This document shows positions 11,262 to 22,362 of a DNA stretch of 64,000 nucleotides, one piece after another. Both the position numbers and the translations under genes were made by a program. The DNA is from Dioscorea cayenensis subsp. rotundata. Its lineage: Eukaryota; Streptophyta; Magnoliopsida; Dioscoreales; Dioscoreaceae. The first letter of the stretch is position 1. The number at the start of each line of letters is the position of its first letter. The notes under the pieces were generated by a model. The model was not told the DNA's origin, searched no databases, and saw only the letters and a program-made list of their open reading frames with translations. Location of the stretch: the NCBI RefSeq assembly GCF_009730915.1, contig NC_052488.1:13189733-13253732 (forward strand), written 5' to 3'.

Positions 11262-14000
11262 ATGGCTTTGCATGAGGAGAGAAGGATAACTATGAGTGTT
11301 ATTGTGATGAGTGTTATTATGTGTATTATGAGTACTTGCATTGATGCAAGAATTCATTTGCCAAACTTCATATTAGTAGAAGAAAAACCAGTGACCTTTG
11401 TGTTTGGAGATTCATTGACAGATGTAGGGAATAACAATTACCTGCCTTATTCTCTTGCAAAGTCTAATTATCTTTGGTATGGGATTGATTATGAAGGTGG
11501 AAAGCCAACGGGAAGATTCACTAATGGCAGAACTATAGGAGACATAATATGTAAGTTATACATACCTCTTTTTCTCTCTTTGTTTTTTCATCAACAAATA
11601 GCACTAAGATAGATGACATCCTGTATTATTTGCCGGAGTATAGTAGTGCTAAGATAAGTGATATTGTGTGTATTTTTCTAAAGAGTAGTATCATGATAGG
11701 TGACCTCTTGTGTATACTTGCACGTATTATTTGCATATATTTCATATTTATAATTATTTTAATAAAATTTGTATTTATATTTAATTAAATACTTCTTTGG
11801 CTCTCTTGATAAGATTTTACAAACATTGCAAATATTTTTAAAAAAAATTATACAATTCTGTTTTAGCAATATATCCTTTGTCTACACCTATTCTTTTGTA
11901 ATATACATAAATCTATCTCATTTTTTATGTCATATATTTTACGAGTTGTAAATGGATGTTTATTTCCTTGAATTGATAAGATTTAATTGGTTGAGATATT
12001 AAATGTTATCAAAATATATTTTCAAACAATATCTCTTATAACTTTTTCCCTTAATCTTTCTTGTCTTATTTGTACTCCCCGTTTTACCTGTACTTATTTC
12101 TCTTATATTTTAATTAAAGTGATTTATCCAAAAAAAAATTCTCTCAAAATTTTATTCTTTTTTATAATATAAAAAACCAATTAAATTTGAAATAAAAATA
12201 TGCATATATATTGAAAACATCTTTGGACAATTAAAGATAAATCACACATTAAGGCACATTTAAAATCCAACTAAGCTTCCGGCTTCTAGTGTAATATATT
12301 AACTGGTTGAGTTTCTCCCTTTAGTATTTTGATGATACATAGAACTTTACTTTGTTTTTAAGAATTTTAAGCAATAAAAAACATTGCTCTAGTTGCATGT
12401 ACACGCACAAAAAAAAGTAATAAAAATAAATAAATAAATAAAAATTCTATATATATGTGCCCCATACATTTATGAAATTGTTAATTAATGCATGCATGAA
12501 ATCTCATAAATTAACGTGTAATATATACACATATATGTTTGATTGGTAATATATCGATGCAGCCTCAAAGCTTGGGATTGAGTCTCCACCACCTTATCTA
12601 TCTCTATCTATGAAAGATGATGCTATCCTTCATGGAATCAACTATGCATCAGGCGGAGCAGGCATTCTTAATGAGACTGGAGCTTACTTTGTATGTGTAT
12701 ATATATATATATATTCGTCTTCTTGATTTAATTGTAGTATATTATATGTATACAAGAGTACTTAATTTAAATGATTTTTTTTTATATGATTTGGTACGTG
12801 CAGCTCCAGAAACTTTCTTTTGATGATCAAATAACTTGTTTTGAGAAGACCAAGGTTGCAATTGCTGCTAAAATTGGAGACACAGCTGCCGAAAAGCTCA
12901 GTAATCTGGCTGTTTATTTCATTGGAATGGGTATAATTAATTTATGAATTTATATATATAATAACATCTTAAAATTATATATATAAGGTGATAAATTAAC
13001 TTTGTTTAATTATTAACAGGTAGCAATGATTATGTTAACAACTACTTGCAGCCGTTCTTGGCAGATAGCCAATTGACCCATGATGAGTACCTTGACCTCT
13101 TGATCTCCACTCTTGATGGACAATTCAAGGTATTAAAATTTTTTTACTTAATTAATTATATACAATATGTATCACTTGCAGAAGGGTGTGTCTCTATAAA
13201 AGCTAATAATTGCATATAAACATACATACATATATATATAATGAAATTTTGGTTGGATATATTAATTGAAGTGGTAATTAAATTAACATGTTAAAATTTG
13301 CATGATTTTGTATGGGAAGAGACTATATGGTCTAGGAGCTCGGAAGATTGTATTCGATGGATTAGGACCATTGGGTTGCATACCATCTCAGAGAGTGAAG
13401 TCCAGAAATGGAGAGTGTTTAACACTTGTTAATCAATATGTGAAGCTGTTCAACAGCCGTGTTCAAAAGCTTCTCACTTCTCTTGACTCCCAACTCTCCG
13501 GCAGCCACTTCTCCTTCGCCGACTCGTATTCTATTGTCTTAGATCTCATCGAGAACCCCGGAAAATATGGTATTAGTACAAGAACATTATTTAGAAAAAT
13601 GCATGCATATATATATGTATATAATGTTTGTGTTTATTTTTATTTTTATTTTTTTTTTGTTTAATGTAATAACAAGTAAATGACAGGGTTTAAGATTGGT
13701 AACACATCATGCTGCAATGTGGACAACACTCTTGGAGGGCTTTGCTTGCCAAACACAAAGCTTTGCAGCAATAGGAAAGACTATGTATTTTGGGACGGTT
13801 ACCACCCAACTGATGCTGCTAATCAAATTATTGCTGATATTCTCTTCTCAAATCCCAGTGCTCAAGTTGCTCCTCCTCCTGCTCCTGCTCCTACTCCTGC
13901 TACTACTCATACTCATACTCTTACTCCTACTCCTACTCCTACTCATCATCATAAACCAACTCCAGCAGCAGCACCATCTCCACCAGCTCATCATTCTTAG
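11262..14000 (+). CDS. GDSL esterase/lipase, six exons, 405 aa
   Basis: Exons by GT-AG junctions and frame: 11262-11550, 12563-12690, 12804-12930, 13020-13129, 13320-13569, 13687-14000. All phases join to one 1218-nt frame. The protein belongs to the plant SGNH/GDSL hydrolases, which cleave ester bonds of lipids, cutin or acyl sugars, mostly outside the cell. Block I is FVFGDSLTDVGNNN with nucleophile Ser51; block II is GINYASGGAGI; block III is GSND with Asn184; block V is DGYHPTD with Asp338 and His341. A hydrophobic N-terminus (about residues 11-26) ending near CIDAR suggests a secretion signal. After the normal family end comes an odd Pro/Ala/Thr/His tail of about 45 residues coded by a trinucleotide-like CTN repeat. 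The substrate cannot be told from sequence. Confidence 0.9.
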
Positions 14001-14373
14001 TTTTAATCATATATATATATATATATATAATATATATGCTTGGATTAAGATCTGGTTTTGGCAAGGAATTATAAAATTGAGAGATGTATTTAATTTGTTC
14101 AATCACTATGCAATGGGAATGGGATGTGTTACTGCTTGTTGTGTGTTAACCTCGGATTAATATGAATGTTTGGATTCATGTATGTTTATTATGTGTTTTT
14201 CCTTTTGTTTATAGTATGCAGTAACTATATAAAAATCATTGTTAAGAAATAAAATAGAGATAGAACGAGATAATTATGGTTCATTTGGGAATGAAGCCTT
14301 ATATGGAGGAGATGAGGAGAGGAACGCCCAGTGGTAGTCACCTTTAGTGGATGGGTAAAAGTGTAAGTTTGGT

Positions 14374-14385
14374 AAAATATGTAGA
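14374..14385. repeat. Left target-site duplication of the LINE
   Basis: AAAATATGTAGA here is identical to 20560-20571 and brackets the LINE exactly. Confidence 0.85.
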
Positions 14386-14448
14386 ACAATCCCTCTTCCT
14401 GCTCTCTTAACCTTGTCGCTTGACCTTCTCCCTCTTCCTCCCCTTGCC

Positions 14449-16290
14449 ATGGCAAGTGGGGGGCAGAATGCGCCTCCCCCTGTATCGAATCCACCTTCGA
14501 AGTCCTGGGCTCAAGTTGCTTCTGCTTCTGATCGTGTGCCTGACCTTTCACCCCTCCATAATCCCCAAATCATTGCTAAGCTTAAAGATTCCTCCACTGA
14601 TTTCGTTAAGCTTGATGGTGATGCCATTTCCCGTGCTCACTCGAAATTTCAAAACTCACTGTTTGGAAATTTTTTTGGTAAGCCACCCCCATTTGACCAA
14701 GTGAAAGCAGCTCTGATGGACAAATGGGCGAAATATGGTAATGTGTTGATCTCCGATCTCCCAAATGGTTTTCTTCTCATTAGATGTCCTTCCCACGATA
14801 CAATGAAGAACATCCTCACTGAGGGACCTTGGTCTCTTAACGGATTAATCCTTCAGTTAGCTCAGTGGCAACCGTTCTTTGAGCCGGCGTTTGCTAAACT
14901 CTCCTCTGCTGCCGTCTGGGTTCAGTTACATAACTTACCGGTTGAGTTTTGGGATGGCGAATCTCTTGAAACCATTGCTGGGCATCTTGGTACCCTGATA
15001 AAGATTGATGAACTTACTCTTAATCTTACTCGTTCTAAGTTTGCGAGGGTGTGCGTCGAGATAGACATCTCTAAACCCCTTTCTCGTGGGTTCTGTCTTG
15101 GTGATGATAATCATCGAATTTTCGTTGTTGTTCTCTATGAGAGATTACCGACGTTCTGTTATTCGTGCGTTGTCATTGGACATGGCTCTAACTCTTGTTC
15201 CCAGGTGCCGGTGACCGGGTCTGAACGAGCTTCTCCACCCCTTCGGTCCCCCCAAAGGATGGCTGTCAGCCCGTCTCAACCTGCTGTTGCTGATGCCGGT
15301 GATATGGACATGAGTATTCCACAAGATGATTCGCTTACTGTTGACTCTGAATTTGGGCCTTGGCTGCTTGTCTCTCGTTGGCGTGGCCGCGTCGGCGGTC
15401 GTGGGATCGACCCTCATGCTGGTCACACGAATCGTGACGTGGCAGCAACTGAGACACCTAGCCCCATTGCTTCTCGTGGTGAGTCGATTGGTGGGACACG
15501 TGGTGCTCGGCGAGGGCGTGGCAAGGGTGGGTCCCTTGGTCGCCGTGCCTTCCATGTTGAATATATTAATACGGAGGGAATGGCAATAGATGATTCGCTT
15601 GCACCGCCTAATCCACCCGTTGAGCTTCCCTGTTCTGATGTTGACAAGACGCCCACTCCCTCTGCTTTCGTGAGAGCTTCTGTCAGGGGTGGTGCTCAAG
15701 GTGGCTTTTCGAGACCCCCTGTCTCTCACTCCGAGTTCCAACGCTCAGCTCCTTTGCTTATAGCTGCTAACCCGGAATCCCTAGACCCAGTTTTGGCTAA
15801 TCCACCTCCCGAGAACACTGCAGACCCGCAGACCTTTTCTCTGTCTCTATCCTTCCCCAAAAATCACATCAGTAACCCAAACACTTCTTCCTCTACCCCT
15901 ACTGAAATCCCTTGTTTACAGAATCGTCCAAAATTTCATCCTTCGTCAACCTCTCCTCCCCCAGTTGTTCGAACCTCCGTCTCAAATCTATCTCATCCTC
16001 CTCTTGTCCATCCTTCCCCTCTTCACCAACTAGTTGTTGATAGTGTTTCAGGGGCCCTGCTTGGTGATGAATCGGAAGATAACAGTGATGGTGAGGATGA
16101 AGATCCTGATAATGAGGATGATGCCATGTCTGATGATGAAGTCGCTGATGATGTTATAGCTGATGACATGATGACCCTTGATCAATTTCAGGCGGAAGTC
16201 CGTCGCGATACCCTCATCAGGAAAAGTTCACATGTTGGAGCTTTAATCCAGAAGAAAGGTAGACTGGATCAGGATGGATCCGGTCTCTGA
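14449..16290 (+). CDS. LINE ORF1 protein, DUF4283 plus CCHC zinc knuckle, 613 aa
   Basis: ORF1 proteins bind the LINE RNA and package it with ORF2. The ATG in the context CTTGCCATGGCA is chosen as the start. The N-terminal part (about residues 60-230) matches DUF4283, with blocks such as LPNGFLLIRC, ILTEGPWSLNG and WVQLHNLPVEFWD. A zinc knuckle follows as CYSCVVIGHGSNSC (Cx2Cx4Hx4C), near residue 240. The middle is basic and Arg/Gly-rich (GARRGRGKGG). The C-terminal part is Pro/Ser-rich and then strongly acidic (about residues 535-580, repeated D and E), a nucleic-acid-chaperone-like composition. The frame is uninterrupted, unlike ORF2. Confidence 0.88.
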   Translation: MASGGQNAPPPVSNPPSKSWAQVASASDRVPDLSPLHNPQIIAKLKDSSTDFVKLDGDAISRAHSKFQNSLFGNFFGKPPPFDQVKAALMDKWAKYGNVLISDLPNGFLLIRCPSHDTMKNILTEGPWSLNGLILQLAQWQPFFEPAFAKLSSAAVWVQLHNLPVEFWDGESLETIAGHLGTLIKIDELTLNLTRSKFARVCVEIDISKPLSRGFCLGDDNHRIFVVVLYERLPTFCYSCVVIGHGSNSCSQVPVTGSERASPPLRSPQRMAVSPSQPAVADAGDMDMSIPQDDSLTVDSEFGPWLLVSRWRGRVGGRGIDPHAGHTNRDVAATETPSPIASRGESIGGTRGARRGRGKGGSLGRRAFHVEYINTEGMAIDDSLAPPNPPVELPCSDVDKTPTPSAFVRASVRGGAQGGFSRPPVSHSEFQRSAPLLIAANPESLDPVLANPPPENTADPQTFSLSLSFPKNHISNPNTSSSTPTEIPCLQNRPKFHPSSTSPPPVVRTSVSNLSHPPLVHPSPLHQLVVDSVSGALLGDESEDNSDGEDEDPDNEDDAMSDDEVADDVIADDMMTLDQFQAEVRRDTLIRKSSHVGALIQKKGRLDQDGSGL

Positions 16291-16356
16291 TCTTCTTCTC
16301 TTCTCACCTTTCTTCAGGGAGTTACTCTTCCTTGTTACCGATCCCCTCTTATTTTT

Positions 16357-19300
16357 ATGATTGGTATTAATATTTTATGTTGGAATTGCAGAGGTATCTC
16401 AATGCGGGAAACCTCTAATCGTGTTCTTAATCTCGCTAAAAAGCACAATTCCTTTCTCGTTTGTCTTGTTGAATCGCGAGCCGACGAGGTCCATCTCAAC
16501 CGTTTTGGTACCCTTGTTCCTAAATCCTGGGATTGGGCTGCCATTTTAGCTGATGGTTACTCTGGTGGTATTATCACCCTCTGGAATTCTCGAATTGGTC
16601 ATGTCACTCCTATTGCTGCTTCCCGACGGGCTTTACATCTTATTATATCTCTTGATAGTATCAATCATATTATTATTTCTGTAATCTATAATTCTCACCG
16701 TTTTCGAGCGCAGTGTTCATTATGGCAGGAGCTTACCTGTATTTCCAACCTCAGATTCCCATGGCTCGTTGTTGGTGATTTCAACTCGATTGTTACTCGC
16801 AACGAACATAAGGGCGGTACTTTTTCTTATTATTCTCGCAAAGCTAGATACTTTCATAATTTTATTAATAATACTAATCTGGTGGATCTCAGCTTTAGCG
16901 GCCCTGTTTTCACTTGGTGTAATAACCAACATGGCGCTGCTCGTCGCTGGGCCAGGCTTGATCGTGGCTTAGTCAATACCATTTGGATGGATAAGTTCCC
17001 TTCCTACTCCCTTAAACACCTGCCTAGAATTTTTTCTGATCATGCTCCCCTTTTACTTACTATGTCTTCGCATAATCCTAATTTTTATAAAGTGTTTCAT
17101 TTTGAAAACTACTGGTTGGATCACATTGGTTGCCTAGAAGCTGTTAGAGAAGCTTGGTCCTTCTCTCCTAACGGTAACCCTATGCATATTTTTTCACATC
17201 TGATTTCTCGAACTCGCAGGAACATTTTGAGTTGGAAACGACTTGGTCTCACCCCCCCCCTCGATTCTGATATTAAGCACAATGAATCTGTTATCACTGA
17301 TCTGGAATCAAGGGAGGTTTCTGACTCTGTGGTTGCTACGGAGCTTTCTAGACAGTATTCCAGGTTTGCTTCCCTTCACAGACATAACTCTCTGCGTTGG
17401 GCACAACGTGCTCATCTTCTTTGGTTGCATGATGGTGATCATAATACTGCTTTCTTTCATAACTCAGTCCGTATTTAGTCTCATTTTAATTCTATTTCTC
17501 AAGTAACTGATTTTAATGGAAATGTTGTTAGTGAGTTCACTGATATTGAGCTTGCTTTTACTCAGTTTTATTCTAATCTTTGGTCTAACACCTGTGATAG
17601 CAACTTTTTCAATACTCTTGATTCCCTGTCGGTCGATCTTCCTTCCTTAACCGATGCTGAGGGTTGTATTCTTACCAAGGAGGTTACTCGGGAGGAGATT
17701 TATCAGGTTGTGGTTAATCTTCCTTCTGGTAAGTACCCTGGTCCAGATGGTTTTAATGCTGAATTCTATAAGTTTTTTTTGGAATGACATTGGTGATAGT
17801 TTGGTCTCTGCAGTTAATTATTTCTTCACCAATTCTGTTATGCCAAACTCTTGGGGTAAGACCTTCGTTGCCCTCATTCCTAAGAAAGATAATCCTTCCC
17901 TGGTTTCTGATTTTCGCCCTATCTTCCTTTGTAATGTTTGCTATAAGATTATCTCTAAGCTGCTTGCTAATCGCCTTTTGTCTGTTCTCCCATCTTTGAT
18001 TGGTCAACAGCAATTGGGCTTTGTAGCAGGTCGTAGTCCCTTCAATAACATTATTGCTTTGCAAGAGGTTGCCTATTCCATTGAGCATTCGATTAATGAC
18101 CCCTCTAGGATGAATGTCAAAATTGACTTTGAAAAGCATATGATACCATTAGTTGGAGTGCAATTCTTGCCACCCTTGCCAAAATGAATTTTCCTAATCG
18201 TTGGATTTCTTGGATTAAAACCTGTCTTGAGTCTAGCACTTTTTCCATTCTGATTAATGGTCGCCCCTCTTCTTGGATTTCCTCCTCCCAAGGAGTCCGT
18301 CAAGGAGATCCTATTTCTTCTTATCTGTTTATTCTTGTTACCCAAAACTTATTAATGTTACTTAATTCTGCTCTTCATAGAAATCTTATTCCTGGTTTCA
18401 ATAATCTCATTAGATCCAACTTTAACCACCTTATGTACGCTGACAACCTGGTCCTTATTACTCGTGCTTCCAGATCTGCGGCCCGTAATATTATTTTTTG
18501 TCTTGAATTGTTTGGTCACTTTTCTAGGCAGCACCTTAACAAGTCCAAGTCAGCTATATATTTCCCCTCCTGGTTTAATAAGCATGTCCAAAAGAGCATT
18601 TGCTCTATACTCAATATTAATTCAGCTCAGTTCCCTTTTAAATACTTGGGGGTTCTCATCTCTCCTAAGAAGCTGGATGCTTCTGTCTTTGATTCCATGG
18701 TAGATAACATCCAACGCTCGTGTTGTCGTTGGAAGCATTCTAATCTTTCTAAAGCTGCCAAAGCCATTCTTATTAACTCGTCGCTTCTTTCACTTCCCAA
18801 TTATTATCTTTCAGTGTATCCTATCCCTGAATCGATTCTCTCTGCTATTAATAAGATTGCTAGGAATTTCTTTTGGCATCATGGTGGCAATGGAAAGGGC
18901 ATCCAAGCCGTGGCTTGGAATAATGTTCTGGATTTTAAATCTGAGAGGGGTCTTTCGATTCGCAATCTTTCTAAAGTTAAATTTTCCCTTATGGCCAAGC
19001 ATGTCTTTAAGTATCTTAATCATTTTGATGCTATTTGGGTGGACATCTTGCATTTTAAATATGGTTGCATTAATTTCTGGACTGATCCTACACCTCCCAG
19101 ATGCTCCACCTTTTTCCGTGGCCTTTGCTCCACTGCATTTGCTCTTAAACATCATTGCTGGATTAAATGTGTTAATCCCACTTGTACTTCTATTCTTTAT
19201 GACCCTTGGTGCTTTGATGTTCCCCTGGCCTTCAAACCTACGTTTATTAATATGGATTGTGTTATGAACTCTGTTAACTTAATGGATTTTATTTTGCATA

Positions 19301-20445
19301 ATGATTGGGATCATACCAAACTTTAACTCCTGTTTGGTGATTCTGTTTGTAACATCTCTGGCAACCTTGGCTCCATTGATTTCACTGGCTCTAACTTTTG
19401 GGTTTGGTTTCCTAAAGCTCATACTTCCAAACTTGCCACTAATGTTTATAAAACCTTGAATCATACTGATGACAGTGGCAACTCTTGGATTGGTTGGCAT
19501 AATCTTTGGGCCATTTGAACTGCTCCCAGAGTTAAATACTTTCTGTGGATGTTATTTAAAGGTCGTATCTCAACCTTTGAGTACTTATACTCTATTCATT
19601 TGGGGCCTAGAAATTTTTGCTCTCTATGTGGCCTTGACTATGAAAGTATTGAGCATCTCATCTTTAATTGTTGCAAAACTCAACGAATCTGGCACTCTGT
19701 TGATGCTCTTATTGGCAAACATATTGAACTTCCTGGTGGTTTTTCTGCTGGGAATTGGCTTACTGTTCATAGCAGTGCTTTTACTAAATCTGTTATTGCT
19801 GCTGTTGCTTGGCATATTTGGAAGGCTCGCTGCGACTGGGTATTCAGGCGCATTAACCCCAATTTTGATTTAATTGCTCGTAAGGCTATTTGTTTTGCTA
19901 AAAAAAATTTTCAGCCTTCTGCTTTGAACTGGAGTAAAAAACTTCTACTCAACAACTTCACCAATTCTGATGGACTGTTTCTCTTCATTGTTGCTTCTTT
20001 GAACGTCCACAATCAGGTATATCATGCAGGTTTTTTTATAGCAGACTTTGATTGCAATTTTGTCATTGCAAGGAGCTGTCCCCTTGCTGATTCCACATGT
20101 CTTGTTGCTGAGTTTCATGTTCTCTCTGCTGCTTTTCATACTGCTATCAGTAACGGTTTACATATTAGTCATATTTTCAGTTCCAATCCTGACATCCTCA
20201 GTGCAATCAATTCTTCTGATCCTACAACTACTTGGCAGATGGAACAGCAAATTTCAGAGACTCTGTTTCTTCTTGCTGCTGCTTGTCATCCACTACTTCA
20301 TACCATTCCTCATCATTGGCTCAAGCCAGCCTCTTTGCTTGCCAATCATGCTGCCAATCTCCACACAATCACCTTGTTTCATGTTGGTCGCGATCTTCCG
20401 CATTGGATCATGAGATGTTTACATTTAGATGGTTTTTTTTTCTAG
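16357..20445 (+). pseudogene. LINE ORF2: endonuclease, reverse transcriptase, zinc region, RNase H-like; disrupted
   Basis: The start is the ATG at 16357, 66 bp after ORF1. The AP-endonuclease domain (about 16357-17060) shows NCRGI, the VES acid, VGDFNS and SDHAPLL. Reverse transcriptase follows (about 17640-18700: FRPIFLCNV, LGFVAGRS, QGVRQGDP), then a zf-RVT cysteine region (CSLCGLDYESIEHLIFNC, about 19618-19671) and an RNase H-like C-terminus (about 19975-20410). The frame is broken by in-frame stops at about 17476, 19324 and 19516 and by frameshifts at about 17773-17780 (an 8-T run) and 18133. The catalytic box reads YADN at 18436-18447 instead of YADD, so the second aspartate is lost. 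This copy cannot reverse-transcribe itself. Confidence 0.9.
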
Positions 20446-20559
20446 TTTTTTCTTTTGCTTTTGTAGCTGATCTTGTGCTCTTCTTTTCTCCTTTTCCTTG
20501 TTCTGTTATTTAACTTCCTTTCAATAAAAGTTGTTTAGCTCCTTTAAAAAAATAATAAT

Positions 20560-20571
20560 AAAATATGTAGA
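20560..20571. repeat. Right target-site duplication of the LINE
   Basis: AAAATATGTAGA matches 14374-14385 exactly. Confidence 0.85.
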
Positions 20572-20850
20572 TGGTGCACCATCGTATACCCCCTATGCAT
20601 GCATCTTTGGACCTTGAACTACCTCACTATTAAGCAGTCCAAACCCATCATGGTGTACAAATGCAAGGAGGGTATACCCCTTATGCAAGTGATAATTCAT
20701 TACATCTACAGGAAGAACAACTAATTTACTAGTTGAACAGTCTGTGATGAAGTTTGTTGCCTGATTATGAAATACATGAGAGTAAATATGAAATACAAAA
20801 TGCATCAGGACCTAAAAGAAAGCAATGGAATGAGGAAATATGAATGCTAC

Positions 20851-20918
20851 CTGGTAGTGCGATGACTGCCATCTTCACGTTCCTCTGTTTCAATTGTGAT
20901 TGCTTGGGCAGGGCATAT
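20851..20918 (-). pseudogene. Orphan exon of mitochondrial complex I TYKY subunit (NDUFS8-like)
   Basis: On the minus strand, between an AG acceptor (gttgatcAG) and a GT donor (ACCAG|GTAGCA), 68 nt translate to [20 protein letters not shown] and TTR. The TYKY subunit of NADH:ubiquinone oxidoreductase has [24 protein letters not shown] at its first 4Fe-4S cluster; the Cys here would be the last ligand of that cluster. No neighbouring TYKY exon (CKLCEAV upstream, YDIDMTKCIYCG downstream) is found within reach on this strand, the LINE and copia elements included. I therefore read it as a captured or stranded exon, not a working gene. The family assignment is strong; the pseudogene status is inference. 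Confidence 0.75.
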
Positions 20919-21696
20919 CTGATCAACAATTAAAATCTCATTTATCATTGGTCATGAATAATTCAAATTGGACAAGGAAACCCCATGTCACGGAATTGAT
21001 TAGTCAATGAGTATATGTACTCTCCTTCCTTTCGCATAACAGGACAAAAAGGTTTGATAATTCAAGAGCAAATTAAATATAGGCAGTATTATTTAGTGTA
21101 CTGAGCCTTAATTGGTACCTAGGCTAAATTATGGAGTTAAACACAAAGCTTATCAAGCTCAACATGCATTACAAACTAATAAAGGATAGATTTTTGAGGC
21201 ATTAGCTTAATTAAGCGGAGATGTAATTAAGTTAAGACGTCACAAGTAAATCATATACTTAGATACTTGAGTCTATGGGTAATCAAGCATGTCTATATGA
21301 ATGAGTCTGCAATCATTCAAAATCTCCTAAATTTGGCTAAGTTTAAATCCACTAAGCTAACAATGTTGTTAACATGAAAGCATACCACTGGCCTATGACT
21401 ACATGGAATATAGGAAACACCTCATCAAGGATATCTACTTCTAATAATCCACTATCTATTATGTTGAATTGATTTTCCAATTATGCATGATTTAGTTTAT
21501 GAAAAAAAAAAGACCATATGAATTCAAGTTCAATGCTTAATGAGACTATTTTAAATTATATTTCCTACAAAAACTTAAATATTGCAAGAATGAAGATGTA
21601 ATCTACTAATATTAGGTCCCTTATTATTTATACTTATCACAGCTGTAATAAGACATTAGCAACATGTTAGTTTTATTATTAGTTAAGCCCAAAAAG
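20919..21696. other. AT-rich spacer, nothing recognised
   Basis: No exon-like or repeat structure stands out between the TYKY exon and the copia element. The same holds for 20572-20850. Confidence 0.5.
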
Positions 21697-22209
21697 TGTT
21701 GGAGATCAAACACAAGCCAAGGCAAAATATGGGAAGCAAGCAAGCTAGTGCCCAAAAACAATCTTCATTCAAGCATAATTCTTCATGTTCATCACTTGAT
21801 TCTTTGAAGATGAGATAGCATACAAGCAATTGAAGCTAAACCTTAAGAAGTAAATTGCAACTTACTGAAAATACAAAAGCAATGGCTCATTCCTTATAAC
21901 ATCCAAGAATCTAGCTTCAGCTTGAAGTAGATCTGAATTAATCTTGTAGTATAAAATAGAGGATTTGAAGAGGAAAAACAGATTCAGAAATTTTCAGCAG
22001 AAAAAACTGCAGATCATCATCATCATTGGCATGTCATTCATCTCTTCATTACATTGGGAGCAGCTCACTTTTTTCATTCTAGAGTTTTCTGCAGACAAGT
22101 AAAACAAAAGTGCACACAATCACTTGAAAACACATATTTAATTGATATTACATAGCTTTGATTAGTCATGGTTGACTAGTCAAATAAGATAGTAGCACAT
22201 TACTCAACA
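21697..22209 (-). repeat. 3' LTR of the copia element
   Basis: 513 bp, starts TGTTGGAGATC and ends ACTCAACA. It is followed internally by a C-rich tract (TTTTTCCCCCC at about 22211-22221) that is the polypurine tract on the minus strand. Confidence 0.92.
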
Positions 22210-22362
22210 GATTTTTCCCCCCATAATGTGTTGTTCTTGAACTTCAAGCATTTCTTTGAAATAATTGAACTTGTCTCTTGGAAGTGCCTTTGTGAAGATA
22301 TCAGCTATTTGATCTTCACTTTTGCAGAATATCAATTCAATCTCAAAATTTTCAATTGAATC

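Larger units (their letters stand above)
14386..20559 (+). mobile_element. Full-length L1-type plant LINE, about 6.2 kb
   Basis: The element has a short 5' leader, ORF1 (14449-16290), ORF2 (16357-20445) and an A-rich tail (AAAAAAA followed by TAA units, about 20545-20559). A perfect 12-bp duplication, AAAATATGTAGA, flanks it. LINEs of this kind copy by target-primed reverse transcription and make variable-length duplications, which fits. The 5' end is complete enough to keep ORF1, so this is a full-length insertion. It landed about 370 bp downstream of the GDSL lipase stop codon. ORF2 is damaged, so the copy is not autonomous. Confidence 0.92.

Noticed and set aside
13696-14160. Leucine-rich open frame overlapping the end of the GDSL lipase
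   Set aside because: It is the shifted reading of the CTN repeat that codes for the Pro/Thr/His tail; splice phases and the DGYHPTD block fix the other frame.
15145-15741. Long minus-strand frames inside the LINE ORF1
   Set aside because: They are shadows of a GC-rich sense frame with recognisable DUF4283 and a zinc knuckle.
18811-19155. Minus-strand frames inside LINE ORF2
   Set aside because: They are antisense shadows of the reverse transcriptase frame.
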